DNA of 33,671 nt from Oscillatoriales cyanobacterium (GCA_004293365.1 RDYN01000080.1:1-33671); one strand, 5' to 3'. Shown: positions 17,101 through 25,449, counted from the first letter of the stretch. Made by a program: numbers and translations. Notes: generated by a model not told the origin, from the sequence alone.

Positions 17101-19630
17101 CTAGTATTGTTTTAGCCGATCGCCAAACCAGATTTGCCATTTCTTCCATGCCATCAAAATCAGCATTCAAATAGGCAGTTTCCGCCGCAGCCACATAAAG
17201 ATTAAGGGTTAATTCATACTGAGTTTGCCAACAATCTGCGGTTAGCAACTCCCGCCCTATTTTTACAAAAGTTCTGGCGGCTGAGTATGCTGTAGAATTT
17301 CGGGCTTTCTGTCCGGCAGCTAAGTTAAGTCTGGCTAAGGCTTCTCGTTCTTGGGCTCGCTCAATTAACCCCATTCCTAAATTTAAATGCCCGACAATAT
17401 CAAACAGCTTTTCCTCTTTTTCTATGTCTGATAAGTTTTGTTGGAGCAGTTGACCGATTTTGAGATGAGTTGCCTGTTTTTGAGCTGAAGGAATGAGGGA
17501 ATAGGCGGCTTGTTGAACGCGATCGTGCAAAAATCTGTAGCTAGCAATTTGTTTATTAGCATTTTCCTCTTCTGGGTTTAAGTTATCATTGCATTCTACT
17601 TGATAAAACTTATAAACATTACTAATCGGCAAAATAAAACCATCCTGCAATGCTCTCCATAAAACCGTCGCAGTCTCTATTTCCGATTGCTGTGAAACTA
17701 TTGCCAAAGTATGCAAATCGAACTGCGCCCCAATACAAGCAGCCAACTTTAAGACATCCTGAGTTGGGATTGGTAATTTCTGCAATTGCCGCGCCATGAA
17801 TTCAACTACATCATCAGTAATTGCCAAGGCGTTGATTTGGGCAATATCGCACTGCCAATGCTGGATATCCCAATTAAAACTAATTAACTTGTCATCGTGT
17901 AAAGCTTTGAGAAACTGAGTGGCAAAGAAAGGATTTCCCTGAGTTTTTTGAAAGATTAATTTTGTCAAAGGCTGGGCTAGGGATAATTCACAATTCAGCG
18001 TATCTGCTACCAAAAAATTAATATCCGATTCCCTTAACGGTGGGAGAGTAATTGTATTAACCGTTGCTCCCGTTTTGACAATTTCATCTACTGTTAAAAT
18101 GAATGGATGGACAGGTGAAACTTCACGATCTCGATAAGCACCTAATATCAATAGATGTCCTGTATCTTGTTGCATCAATAATTTCAGCAAATTCAATGAT
18201 GCAGAATCAGCCCATTGCCAGTCATCCAGAAACATCACTAAGGGATGTTCTTTACTGGTAAAGAGTTGCACAAATTTTTGAAATAATAAATTAAAGCGAT
18301 TTTGGGCAGCAGTTCCTGATAATTCTAAGGCTGGCGGCTGTTTGCCAATTATGTTTTCTAGCTCGGGAATTACATTAATTAAGACTTGCCCGCTGTCTCC
18401 TACTGCTTTGAGAATATTGGCTTTCCAGGTTTGCAATTGCTCATCTGGCTCTGATAATATTTGTCCTATTAGATCGCGAAAAGCTTGCACGAAAGCCCAA
18501 AAGGGGATATTGCGTTGAAATTGGTCATATTTGCCTTTAATAAAATAGCCGCGCTGCCTGACAATAGGTTTATGTACTTCATTTATCACTGCGGTTTTCC
18601 CAATTCCAGAAAAACCTGCTACTAACATCATTTCTGCTGTGCCCTGGGCGACGCGATCGAAGGAATTTAATAGTTGATTAACTTCGGCTTCTCTTCCGTA
18701 GAGTTTTTCGGGAATTAGGAAGCGATCGCTAATATCTCGCTTTCCTATTTCAAAAGGCTCTATTGTGCCTGTAGTTTGCAGTTGAGATAGACAGATTTCT
18801 AAATCGTGCTTAATTCCCAAGGCACTCTGATAACGATTTTCGGCATTTTTTGCGATCAGTTTACTGACAATTTCTGACAATATTAGGGGAATTTCTGAAT
18901 TAATTTGATGGATGGGAATCGGCTGTTTCGCCAGGTGACAGTGTACCACTTCTATTGCATCTTCCGAGCTAAATGGTAATGTTCCCGTCAATAATTCATA
19001 AAATGTAATTCCCAGAGAATAAAAGTCACTTCGATAATCTATGCCTCGATTCATTCGACCAGTTTGTTCGGGAGAAAGATAGGCTAATGTGCCTTCTAAA
19101 TCATTAGTATTCTGAATCTGTTGGGTTTCTTTTGGTAGGAGAGAAGCAATACTAAAATCAATTAATTTGACTTCTTTTGTTTCTGGATCGATGAGAATGT
19201 TGGCGGGTTTTATATCTTTGTGGATGACTCGATTTTGGTAGAGATAGTGCAGGATTTCTGTGAGTTTAAGGGATATTATGAAAAAATCCCCTAAAGGTAA
19301 ATATTTATATTGGGGATTTTCATTGGTGGCTGTTGGGAGATAATCTGATAGGGAAATTCCACCAAAGTCTTCCATGACTAAGGCATAGCCATTGCGATTA
19401 ACTTCTAGGGTTAAGGGTTTGATAATACTAGGAAAGTCGAGATTTTTGGCAATGGTATATTGGTTGCGGAATTGAACGAGTTCGTTAAAGTTTGGGTATT
19501 CGTTGCGGAGTAATTTGATGGCGACGGGTTGTCGATCGCTGGTACGGATACCTCGATAGACAAGGGTGCGCCTACCTGAGTATAATTGCTGTGTGATTTG
19601 ATACCCTGGTAGGTTGGCGATCGTATTCAT
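14168..19630 (-). CDS. Ser/Thr kinase-ATPase-GAF-histidine kinase chimera
   Basis: A protein of 1820 residues. The N-terminal Hanks-type kinase spans about 10-280, with Lys39 (VAIKLL), catalytic HKDIKPAN around Asp139, and DFS at 158-160 where most kinases have DFG. A STAND/AAA-type ATPase follows, with Walker A GFSGIGKT at 339-346 and Walker B VMFLDD at 465-470. A long helical, TPR-like region runs to about 1350. A GAF domain begins near 1380. The C-terminus is a histidine kinase with His1571 (AHEINNP), the DNGSGI box and GTGLGLS. This is the HstK-like trifunctional architecture frequent in filamentous cyanobacteria, soluble and of unknown stimulus. Its kinase end resembles that of the photoreceptor-like kinase at 28331-31603. 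Confidence 0.93.
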   Translation of the reverse strand: MNTIANLPGYQITQQLYSGRRTLVYRGIRTSDRQPVAIKLLRNEYPNFNELVQFRNQYTIAKNLDFPSIIKPLTLEVNRNGYALVMEDFGGISLSDYLPTATNENPQYKYLPLGDFFIISLKLTEILHYLYQNRVIHKDIKPANILIDPETKEVKLIDFSIASLLPKETQQIQNTNDLEGTLAYLSPEQTGRMNRGIDYRSDFYSLGITFYELLTGTLPFSSEDAIEVVHCHLAKQPIPIHQINSEIPLILSEIVSKLIAKNAENRYQSALGIKHDLEICLSQLQTTGTIEPFEIGKRDISDRFLIPEKLYGREAEVNQLLNSFDRVAQGTAEMMLVAGFSGIGKTAVINEVHKPIVRQRGYFIKGKYDQFQRNIPFWAFVQAFRDLIGQILSEPDEQLQTWKANILKAVGDSGQVLINVIPELENIIGKQPPALELSGTAAQNRFNLLFQKFVQLFTSKEHPLVMFLDDWQWADSASLNLLKLLMQQDTGHLLILGAYRDREVSPVHPFILTVDEIVKTGATVNTITLPPLRESDINFLVADTLNCELSLAQPLTKLIFQKTQGNPFFATQFLKALHDDKLISFNWDIQHWQCDIAQINALAITDDVVEFMARQLQKLPIPTQDVLKLAACIGAQFDLHTLAIVSQQSEIETATVLWRALQDGFILPISNVYKFYQVECNDNLNPEEENANKQIASYRFLHDRVQQAAYSLIPSAQKQATHLKIGQLLQQNLSDIEKEEKLFDIVGHLNLGMGLIERAQEREALARLNLAAGQKARNSTAYSAARTFVKIGRELLTADCWQTQYELTLNLYVAAAETAYLNADFDGMEEMANLVWRSAKTILDKVKIYEIQINALTTQNQMLEAIAVGRIALEQLGIELPSENDEALTRIALQNLASQLEDKQIEELVDLPVMSDPRTIAAMQLLAMLFLPIFMVNSALLPVLCATMVSLSLQLGNAPASTIGYASYGMVLSVFLGEVEKGYRFGRVALSVLNRLNVGEFKSIALLWFCCFTQHRQEELRAVILTAKEGYLAGMETGDFLNAGYNINVYFDDSFFAGMDLYDWESEIENYCVVLAQVKQYLPLAYVKMRQQMVQNLIGLVHQPDLLIGQTYDETVMIPKHHQNKEFPALAFVYIYKLMLAYLFGNYANALDYIAQAKAYLMVVAAMIHTPIFHFYAGLSYLALFSTQSEMEQTNTLTLLETHQTTLAQWAHHAPMNHQHKVDLVEAEKFRVFGNKYEAGDWYDRAISGAKENEYIQEEALANELAAKFYLDWGKEKVASGYMQEAYYCYTRWGAKAKVVYLEQHYPQLLGAILQPTKRAIISEGTISPTLMRSVTSVSSSNSQNLWLDFPAVMKAAQAISQEIELEKLLATLMQIAIAHAGAETGILAIDRDAKWLVVASSAQNHTEKRHIPLAECQELPQSLIYSVARSQTTAVCDNLSASAQFAGDRYIITHQPKSALCIPISKRGKLIAILYLENNLTVGAFTSERVETLQIVTAQAAISIENARLYQQVENYSQTLEAEVERKTEELSQKAVDLEQALKNLQQTQAQLIQSEKMSAVGQLVAGIAHEINNPVTFIHSNLQPTENYVKALLNLLELYQQEYPDKSSAIKANIEEIELEFIREDLTKILQSMKAGSERIKQIILSLRNFSRLDEADMKSVDLHAGLESTLLILQNRFQESDNLPEVQVIKEYGNLPRVTCYASEMNQVFLSIISNALDALKQVSKTQNNPSIKIQTEVIKKEWVRIAIADNGSGIPTHIQKRIFEPFFTTKPVGSGTGLGLSVSYAIIKKHGGKLTCGSTVSSGTIFAIEIPIKYLG

Positions 19631-20449
19631 AATTGGTTAAGCTAATCCTAAGTTATTTTGTATTGCTGTCCAATTATTTTTTTGATAATAAGTTGTACAG
19701 AAGCTCGATAATAGCTAATTGCTTTTCCCATATTATCAAAGCGCTTGTTAAACCGCCCGCTTCGCAAGAATTGTGACCTTTGTTAAGTAGGTGCAGATGT
19801 TTAAACATAACTTACGCAACTATGGCTGAGTACGGAAAAACTGGCGACTAATCCCTGTAGCTGGTCTGGTTTGACTTCCAAGTAGCGTCGCTTCGCTGTT
19901 ATTTAATTTGAGCGATCGCTTGAGGGCCAACATAGTTGGATATTCTAATTAATTTAGATGCCTGGGTGAGAGTTTTTACCATAACTTGTTGCAACGGATA
20001 GGTTTAAGTAAATTTAGTAAAATATTTGATTGTCGGAGTCTTGCTCTTTTGATTCGCAACAACTTCTAGCCCTACTTTTGTTTCATTTTCCCAAATTATT
20101 TTAGGTCTGTTGCTGGGCGCTCTCGAAGTATCTTCGGGGTTAGATTCATTAGTATTGGTCAGGGAATTGTCAGTCAGCCAAGAGTCTAATTAAGCTATAG
20201 CGGTTCTCAAGCGTGGTGAGGTATGCTTGCGTGCCCACGGAGGCCTAGGCCCTATGCCCTATGCCCAGTCGTCCGCGAATATGAGATCTCGAAAGGCTAT
20301 AGTTTTAGTCTCAGGTTATATCGACCGAAGCATTTGCGCGCTAAATCTGCCGATTTAATCAGAGATTTTTTGGGGCGCAAAGACTTCGCCCGATCAATAC
20401 TTTTACCAGAGGTTTAACGGTCTGAGTTCTAAGTCACAAAGCAGGCGAA
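19631..20449. other. Intergenic stretch without a supported gene
   Basis: About 820 bp between the chimeric kinase start and petL. It should hold the promoter of the kinase. A minus-strand open frame without a start codon (20004-20189) could be a gene remnant, but the evidence is thin. Short CCCTATG repeats lie near 20250-20267. The frame 20223-20417 lacks coding character. Confidence 0.5.
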
Positions 20450-20551
20450 CTAGATGAGTTTGACAGCCCGCAGACCAAACATCAGCACTGTTGCCAAGCC
20501 GACCATGCCGCCGAAAATTCCAAAATAAGCTATTGCTCCGGTAAGACTCAT
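20450..20551 (-). CDS. petL: Cytochrome b6f subunit PetL (33 residues)
   Basis: A very short gene encoding MSLTGAIAYFGIFGGM..., a single hydrophobic helix, ending in LRAVKLI. PetL is a one-helix small subunit of the cytochrome b6f complex that stabilises the dimer; cyanobacterial PetL proteins are 31-33 residues with an aromatic/hydrophobic helix and a short basic tail of the form K/R-x-x-K-L-I, as here. A ribosome site GGAGAAA sits 8 nt before the ATG at 20551, better than for most genes in this window. It is divergent from aroB. Another one-helix photosynthetic peptide remains possible because such short sequences carry little information. Confidence 0.75.
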   Translation of the reverse strand: MSLTGAIAYFGIFGGMVGLATVLMFGLRAVKLI

Positions 20552-20593
20552 TGCAATTTCTCCAAAATAATCAATAAAAAGACCTATAAGAAC

Positions 20594-20599
20594 TATAAT
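20594..20599 (+). promoter_or_regulatory. Putative -10 box of aroB
   Basis: A perfect TATAAT lies 30 bp before the aroB ATG. The -35 region around 20571-20576 (TCAATA) is poor. The short petL-aroB interval must also carry the petL promoter on the other strand. Confidence 0.4.
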
Positions 20600-20628
20600 C
20601 TAAAATCTAATATCTAAAGTAGATAAAT

Positions 20629-21744
20629 ATGCAATCGATAATTAAAGTTGACTTGGGCCCACAATCTTACAATATTTGCGTGCGATCCCCTACGGGGGCT
20701 ACGCCAACGGGCGGCTTAGACGAACTCGGCAGTCTGATGGGCGATCTAAGTTTGGGCAAAAAAGTTCTTTTGGTCTCAAATCAGTCGATTTTTCGGCACT
20801 ACGGCGAAAGAGCAACCGCAGCCCTCGAATCGGCCGGTCTGGAAGTCAGTACCTGCATTTTACCACCGGGCGAACAATACAAAACTTTAAATTCGATCCA
20901 GAAGATTTACAATGCGGCTTTGGCTAACCGTTTGGAACGTTCCTCGACAATGGTGGCTTTGGGCGGCGGGGTGGTTGGCGATATGACGGGTTTTGCGGCG
21001 GCGACTTGGCTGCGCGGAATTAATGTGGTGCAGGTTCCGACTTCGCTGCTGGCGATGGTTGATGCTTCTATTGGCGGCAAAACGGGGGTAAATCATCCTG
21101 AAGGGAAGAATTTAATCGGGGCTTTTCATCAGCCGCGTTTGGTGTTGATTGACCCGGATGTTCTCAAAACTCTGCCGGCGCGGGAGTTTCGTTCGGCGAT
21201 GGCGGAAGTCATCAAGTATGGGGTGATTTGGGATGCTGAGTTGTTCGGGAAGTTGGAGAATTGCAAGCGTTTGGATCAAATGCGCTATGTGAAGGGGGAT
21301 TTGTTGGCGGAAATTTTGAGCAGGTCTTGCCAAGCTAAGGCTGATGTGGTAACCAAGGATGAGAAGGAGTCGGGTTTGCGGGCGATTTTGAATTACGGTC
21401 ACACGATCGGTCATGCTGTAGAAAGTTTGACGAATTACAAGGTAATCAATCACGGGGAAGGGGTGGCAATCGGTATGGCTGCATCCAGCCGGTTGGCTGT
21501 GGAGCTGGGAATGTGGGATGCTGAGTGCGATCGCCGCCAATCTGCTTTAATTGCTAAGGCGGCTTTACCTGCGAAATTGCCTGCTGGTGTTGATGTTGAG
21601 GAGATTTTGAAGACTTTGCAACTGGATAAGAAGGTGCAGGATGGCAAGGTGCGGTTTGTGCTGCCGGTGCGCTTGGGGGAGGCTGCTGTGAGCGATCGCG
21701 TGGATGGAGATGTGATTTTACAAGTTTTGAGGGAAATGCTTTAG
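20629..21744 (+). CDS. aroB: 3-dehydroquinate synthase
   Basis: A protein of 371 residues catalysing the second step of the shikimate pathway, from DAHP to 3-dehydroquinate, using NAD and a divalent metal. Hallmarks are [48 protein letters not shown], the metal ligand in AMAEVIKYG, and the histidines in [11 protein letters not shown] and [11 protein letters not shown]. An odd feature lies at residues about 18-30 ([11 protein letters not shown]): it is encoded by a repeat-like palindromic sequence at about 20682-20714 and is extra compared with other AroB proteins as I recall them. All catalytic parts are intact, so the enzyme should work. Confidence 0.96.
   Translation: MQSIIKVDLGPQSYNICVRSPTGATPTGGLDELGSLMGDLSLGKKVLLVSNQSIFRHYGERATAALESAGLEVSTCILPPGEQYKTLNSIQKIYNAALANRLERSSTMVALGGGVVGDMTGFAAATWLRGINVVQVPTSLLAMVDASIGGKTGVNHPEGKNLIGAFHQPRLVLIDPDVLKTLPAREFRSAMAEVIKYGVIWDAELFGKLENCKRLDQMRYVKGDLLAEILSRSCQAKADVVTKDEKESGLRAILNYGHTIGHAVESLTNYKVINHGEGVAIGMAASSRLAVELGMWDAECDRRQSALIAKAALPAKLPAGVDVEEILKTLQLDKKVQDGKVRFVLPVRLGEAAVSDRVDGDVILQVLREML
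20682..20714 (+). repeat. Small dispersed repeat inserted in frame in aroB
   Basis: The sequence GCGATCCCCTACGGGGGCTA followed by CGCCAACGGG has the look of the small palindromic repeats of filamentous cyanobacteria (CCCCTACGGGG core beside GCGATC). It reads through without a frameshift or stop and adds about 10-11 residues near the AroB N-terminus. Confidence 0.6.
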
Positions 21745-21872
21745 ATTGAGGCTTCGGGGCGTGTTTAACCGCCGTTGAAGGCTGATTGATGCCGATCGCC
21801 CCCTCTTTTTTTTCTGTGAATGTTCGATCTGCTCTCGCTCTCATATCCGCTGGGATGACCATAATTAAGATT

Positions 21873-21931
21873 GGTTTGTAGTGAGGACTTTAGTCCTTCT
21901 TAATTGCGGACTAAAGTCCTCACTACAAACC
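21873..21931. repeat. Perfect inverted repeat of the GGACTTTAGTCC family, likely aroB terminator
   Basis: Two perfect 24-bp arms (GGTTTGTAGTGAGGACTTTA... and its complement) are separated by 11 bp. The right arm is followed directly by TTTTTTG, so on the plus strand it looks like a Rho-independent terminator placed about 130 bp after the aroB stop. Confidence 0.85.
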
Positions 21932-21966
21932 TTTTTTGTTTTAGGTATATCGAACATAATATGAAT

Positions 21967-22740
21967 TTAAGATCCGCTGGACTGTGAATTCATTTCCTCC
22001 AAAATTTTATCTACTCTAGTAGCGGCTTGAGTTCTGCCCTGCTTGATAAATAACTCCTTAGCTTTTTTGAGACTGGCTACAGCCTCCGCTTGGTCTTCCT
22101 TTGCTCCTTGCTGGTACAAACCGACTCCTAAATTATTTAAAGCATCGGGATATCGATCGTTAATTTTAACGGCTTGTCTCCACAGCACGATCGCCTCGGA
22201 CAACTTTCCTTGACTTGCCATAGCCACGCCCAAATCGTTGTGAGCTTTGGCGTGTTGGGGGTTGACTTCAATTGCTTTTTGGAATTGAGCCATCGCATCG
22301 CTCATTTTACCTTGTCCCGACAGCAGACTTCCCAACTTATAATAAGCATCGGCTTGTTTGGGATAGCGAGCGATTAGTTGCCGGTACAAAACTTCGGCAT
22401 TGACCAGATTTCCTTGACCGTAGAGGTCGTTGGCAGTTCTCAAACCCACCGTGTAACCTTTCCCTACAACTTCGCACTTTTTCTCGGAGTTCCCTTGCTG
22501 CTGCTTGCAAATCTTGAGTTCGTCTCCCTTCATCTCGTAGGATAGAACTTCGCGGACTGCGGGCCCTCGGCGGGGTGGCTGCAAGTTCTGCGACTGCCAG
22601 TTTGGGGCAATTTGCACCGAAGTATTTGGTTCAGCTTGTACGGGTGGGACAACTGCCAAGGCGCACATTCCCGCCGCCGCAATGCTTGGGCCAATCCAGG
22701 TAAAAGGTTTGAAAGGGCGAAACTCTCGATCGTTTTTCAT
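21967..22740 (-). CDS. Secreted TPR protein
   Basis: A protein of 257 residues. A signal peptide is likely: basic start, hydrophobic stretch at about 16-33, and a VQA cleavage site near residue 36. A region with KICKQQQGNSEKKCEVVG carries two cysteines that could form a disulfide. At least three TPR repeats follow from about 113 to 225, for example AYYKLGSLLSGQGKMSDAMA, AHNDLGVAMASQGKLSEAIV and ALNNLGVGLYQQG. TPR repeats are scaffolds for protein contact; a periplasmic or thylakoid-lumen location is inferred. The gene is divergent from the SPFH gene, with about 200 bp between them. The precise role is unknown. Confidence 0.82.
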   Translation of the reverse strand: MKNDREFRPFKPFTWIGPSIAAAGMCALAVVPPVQAEPNTSVQIAPNWQSQNLQPPRRGPAVREVLSYEMKGDELKICKQQQGNSEKKCEVVGKGYTVGLRTANDLYGQGNLVNAEVLYRQLIARYPKQADAYYKLGSLLSGQGKMSDAMAQFQKAIEVNPQHAKAHNDLGVAMASQGKLSEAIVLWRQAVKINDRYPDALNNLGVGLYQQGAKEDQAEAVASLKKAKELFIKQGRTQAATRVDKILEEMNSQSSGS

Positions 22741-22946
22741 GTCTTTTGTGGAAATGTGTTGTTGATATTCTGGATTTCACTGCTTCGTCAGAGTCCGAAC
22801 ACATGGCGGCCCACCATTGATCTCGTTATTAACAGGTTTACTTTGTTCCAGCAGTCGAGATATTTTAGCACGCGACCGGCAGACTTTGAGTTAAATTAGA
22901 GTATATTCTCGATCGATTCTCAGTCAACCTTAGCAGGAAAGTAGAA

Positions 22947-23795
22947 ATGGGGCAGTCTATTCTCACCATGCTGTTTGCGCTCATCCTCGGCTACGCTGTT
23001 AACTCAAGCGTGAAAATAGTCAGCGGTGGCGACGAAGCTTTAGTCGAACGTTTGGGTCAATACAAGCGCACCCTCAAGCCCGGATTCCACTTTATCAGTC
23101 CCCTGATCGAAAAAGTCGTCTGCGTGGACACCAGCCGCGAACGAGTTTTAGATATTAAACCTCAATCAGCAATTACGGGCGATAATGTGGCCCTAGAAGT
23201 CGATGCCGTTGTGTATTGGCGGGTTGTGAATTTGCAGAAAGCTTATTATGGCATCGATCAAATTGAAAATGCGATCGCCAACTTAGTTTTAACCACGTTT
23301 CGCGCTGAAATTGGTCGATTGCCGATGCAAGACATCTTGGGTTCCCGAGATGACATGAATAAAAAGTTACTCAAGAAGTTGGACGAGGCTACCGAAACTT
23401 GGGGCGTCAAAGTAATTCGCGTAGAAATTCAAAGCATTACACCTCCGAAAAGGGTGCAAGAAGCTATGGAATTGGAGCGCGCTACTAAGAGCGAATGGCA
23501 AGCAATGGTCAATAAGGCGATCGGCACTAAGGAGTACATGAGGCTCCTCGTTGAAGCTTTAGACTCTCATCCGAACAGCAAGCAAGTTTTGAATTACTTA
23601 GTAACTGAAAAATACTTAGACGCTCAACAAAAATTAGGCGAAAGCGACAACGCCAAAATTCTGTTTATGGACCCGAGAAACATGACAGAAGCTCTCAACG
23701 AATTGATGGGTTCCATGCCGGATATCGAGCAGCATTCTCATCACGGGGGAGAGCGAGAACTCAAACTAATCGACCAATCAACCGCTCAAGATTGA
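22947..23795 (+). CDS. SPFH/stomatin-like membrane protein
   Basis: A protein of 282 residues. A short N-terminal hydrophobic anchor (about 3-22) is followed by the SPFH domain: GDEALVERLGQYKRTLKPGF, DTSRERVLDIKPQSAITGDN, VDAVVYWRVVNLQKAYYGID and WGVKVIRVEIQSITPPKRVQ. Stomatins form oligomers on membranes and often act with proteases or channels. In many relatives the SPFH domain continues into a long coiled coil of E-A-E-G type; here the chain goes from ATKSEWQAMVNKAIGTKEYM almost directly to the C-terminal NYLVTEKYLDAQQKLGES and MDPRNMTEAL region, so this part is shortened by roughly 40 residues. Start at ATG 22947 with AGGAAA upstream. The 3' end overlaps folP by 10 bp, tail to tail. Confidence 0.9.
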   Translation: MGQSILTMLFALILGYAVNSSVKIVSGGDEALVERLGQYKRTLKPGFHFISPLIEKVVCVDTSRERVLDIKPQSAITGDNVALEVDAVVYWRVVNLQKAYYGIDQIENAIANLVLTTFRAEIGRLPMQDILGSRDDMNKKLLKKLDEATETWGVKVIRVEIQSITPPKRVQEAMELERATKSEWQAMVNKAIGTKEYMRLLVEALDSHPNSKQVLNYLVTEKYLDAQQKLGESDNAKILFMDPRNMTEALNELMGSMPDIEQHSHHGGERELKLIDQSTAQD

Positions 23796-24655
23796 TTTCT
23801 GAAGATAGCGTCGGCAACCAAACAAACATCGTGCATTTCTCTGACATCGTGAACTCGCAAAATATCTGCCGAATTTGCGATCGCACCTGTACAAGCCGCC
23901 GCTGTCCCCCAAATTCTTTGTTTAGCTTCTGGCTGATTCAAAATGTGACCGATAAAGCTTTTGCGCGATACTCCGACTAAAATCGGACAGTCTAAACCCC
24001 GGAATTTTGGCAACTGCCGCAGAATTTCCAAGTTTTGACTGTAAGTCTTCGCAAAGCCAATACCGGGGTCGATAATTATCTGAGATTTGTCAATTCCCGC
24101 AGCCACAGCGGCCACTATTCGACTCTCCAAAAAATCCAGAATTTCCCCAATCAAATCCTGATAATCTGTGAGTTTTTGCATCGTCTGGGGAGTCCCCCGC
24201 ACGTGCATCAAAATTATCGGCACTTGCAACTGAGCAACCGTTGACAGCATTTCCGAGTCAAAAGTTGCTCCCGAAATATCGTTAATTATATCCGCTCCCG
24301 CCTCAACCGCAGAAGAAGCAACCTGCGCTCTGGTAGTATCGACAGAAATCGGAACTGAGGCAAAAATATCGGCTTTTTCCCTCAGCATTTGTACGACAGG
24401 TATAACGCGATCGATCTCTTCTTCTAAGGATATTTCCGCTGCACCTGGCCGCGTAGATTGACCGCCAATATCAATAATATCTACCCCCGATTTCACCATA
24501 TTTTCAGCTTGCGCTAAAGCAGCTTCTATGGTATTGAAATCTCCGCCGTCGCTAAAACTGTCAGGAGTTACGTTTAAAACGCCCATTAAATAAGTGCGTT
24601 TTCCCCACTCGAAAGTTTTATTTCTAATGATAATTTTGGCTGGGTTATCTGTCAT
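23786..24655 (-). CDS. folP: Dihydropteroate synthase
   Basis: A protein of 289 residues that condenses p-aminobenzoate with 6-hydroxymethyl-7,8-dihydropterin pyrophosphate in folate synthesis; it is the target of sulfonamides. Hallmarks of the TIM-barrel enzyme are MGVLNVTPDSFSDGG, DIGGQSTRPGA, SVDTTRAQVA, INDISGATFD, IIIDPGIGFAKTYSQN and GVSRKSFIGHIL. Start at ATG 24655. The C-terminus ends 10 bp inside the SPFH gene on the other strand, and the downstream neighbours are unrelated. Confidence 0.96.
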   Translation of the reverse strand: MTDNPAKIIIRNKTFEWGKRTYLMGVLNVTPDSFSDGGDFNTIEAALAQAENMVKSGVDIIDIGGQSTRPGAAEISLEEEIDRVIPVVQMLREKADIFASVPISVDTTRAQVASSAVEAGADIINDISGATFDSEMLSTVAQLQVPIILMHVRGTPQTMQKLTDYQDLIGEILDFLESRIVAAVAAGIDKSQIIIDPGIGFAKTYSQNLEILRQLPKFRGLDCPILVGVSRKSFIGHILNQPEAKQRIWGTAAACTGAIANSADILRVHDVREMHDVCLVADAIFRNQS

Positions 24656-24724
24656 GGCGAGTGAGATTTTAGATTCAAGATTTTAGGTTTGATATCGTGT
24701 CCGGTCAATTACCATAACAAAAAC

Positions 24725-24784
24725 GGTTCGTAGTGTGGACTTTAGTCCGCAGCCGGAGAGCGGACTAAAGTCCACACTACGAAC
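24725..24784. repeat. Paired inverted repeat, GGACTTTAGTCC family, complete copy
   Basis: Arms GTTCGTAGTGTGGACTTTAG and its complement ending GAAC flank GCAGCCGGAGAGC. It is upstream of folP and is followed within 10 bp by a second, truncated copy. Confidence 0.85.
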
Positions 24785-24791
24785 AAAAAAC

Positions 24792-24837
24792 GGTTTGTAG
24801 TGTGGACTTTAGTCCGCAGCCGGAGAGCACACTACGA
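24792..24837. repeat. Truncated copy of the same repeat
   Basis: Left arm GGTTTGTAGTGTGGACTTTA and the same GCAGCCGGAGAGC centre are present, but about 13 bp (CGGACTAAAGTCC) of the right arm are missing before ACACTACGAAC. It is therefore a deletion derivative of the neighbouring copy. Confidence 0.8.
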
Positions 24838-24888
24838 ACTAATCTTAAAAAAACCCGGTTTCTTAGAGTCTGATGCGTCCAAGATTCT

Positions 24889-25449
24889 TCAACCAAAACT
24901 CAACCAGCTAAAAACATTATCAACCGTCAATTCTAACTCAATTCCATTAATAATTGGCAATCGAGCTGTACCTCGATACAATTCTACTTTTTGTCCGGGA
25001 AATACTGCTAAAATACTTTCTTCCTCTAGATCTAGCAACCAACCCAACTCAGTACCGTGTCGCGAATAGTGCAGCAATTTACCAAGGACTTTTGTTTGGC
25101 TTTGGTTTGGCGATAAAATTTCGATCGACCAGTCTGGATTAATTTCAAAGCTGTTGGCAATTCTACCCGAAGGCAAAAAAGGAATTCTTTCCCAGCGGAA
25201 TACTGCTATATCTGGTACGATCGACTTACCGCCAAAAGTGCAGCGCAATTCAGAAAAAGCCTTGGCAATTTTTTGAGTTTGCGCTACTCGATCGATACTC
25301 TTGCAGAGTTCAACTTGAATTATGCTGTGTTCGCCTTGAGGCATGGGTTTCTGAAGGATATCTCCGTCAATAAATTCTGAGGCCGGCTCAGTTTCAGGAA
25401 GTTTGAGGAACTCCTCTAAAGCGGGTTTGGGTAGAACGATCGCATTCAT
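24889..25449 (-). CDS. Uma2 family protein (DUF820, PD-(D/E)XK fold)
   Basis: A protein of 186 residues. Family blocks are SEFIDGDILQKPMPQGEHS near the start, CTFGGKSIVPDIAVFRWERI in the middle (with the PD...W core of the nuclease fold), WSIEILSPNQSQTKV, LLHYSRHGTELGWLLDLEEE and the closing DNVFSWL. Uma2 proteins are very abundant in cyanobacteria and are predicted nucleases related to PD-(D/E)XK enzymes, but no cellular role is established. Start at ATG 25449. The 3' end is next to a GGACTTTAGTCC repeat pair and a CCGGTTTCTTAG-type repeat. Confidence 0.88.
   Translation of the reverse strand: MNAIVLPKPALEEFLKLPETEPASEFIDGDILQKPMPQGEHSIIQVELCKSIDRVAQTQKIAKAFSELRCTFGGKSIVPDIAVFRWERIPFLPSGRIANSFEINPDWSIEILSPNQSQTKVLGKLLHYSRHGTELGWLLDLEEESILAVFPGQKVELYRGTARLPIINGIELELTVDNVFSWLSFG

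Noticed and set aside
20004..20189. Minus-strand open stretch of about 61 codons before petL (contains PKIIWENETKVGLEVVANQ)
   Set aside because: The composition is protein-like, but it has no start codon or ribosome site, and a stretch this long can occur by chance. A remnant is possible.
20223..20417. 64-codon plus-strand frame
   Set aside because: Starts in CCCTATG repeats, has odd composition and no ribosome site.
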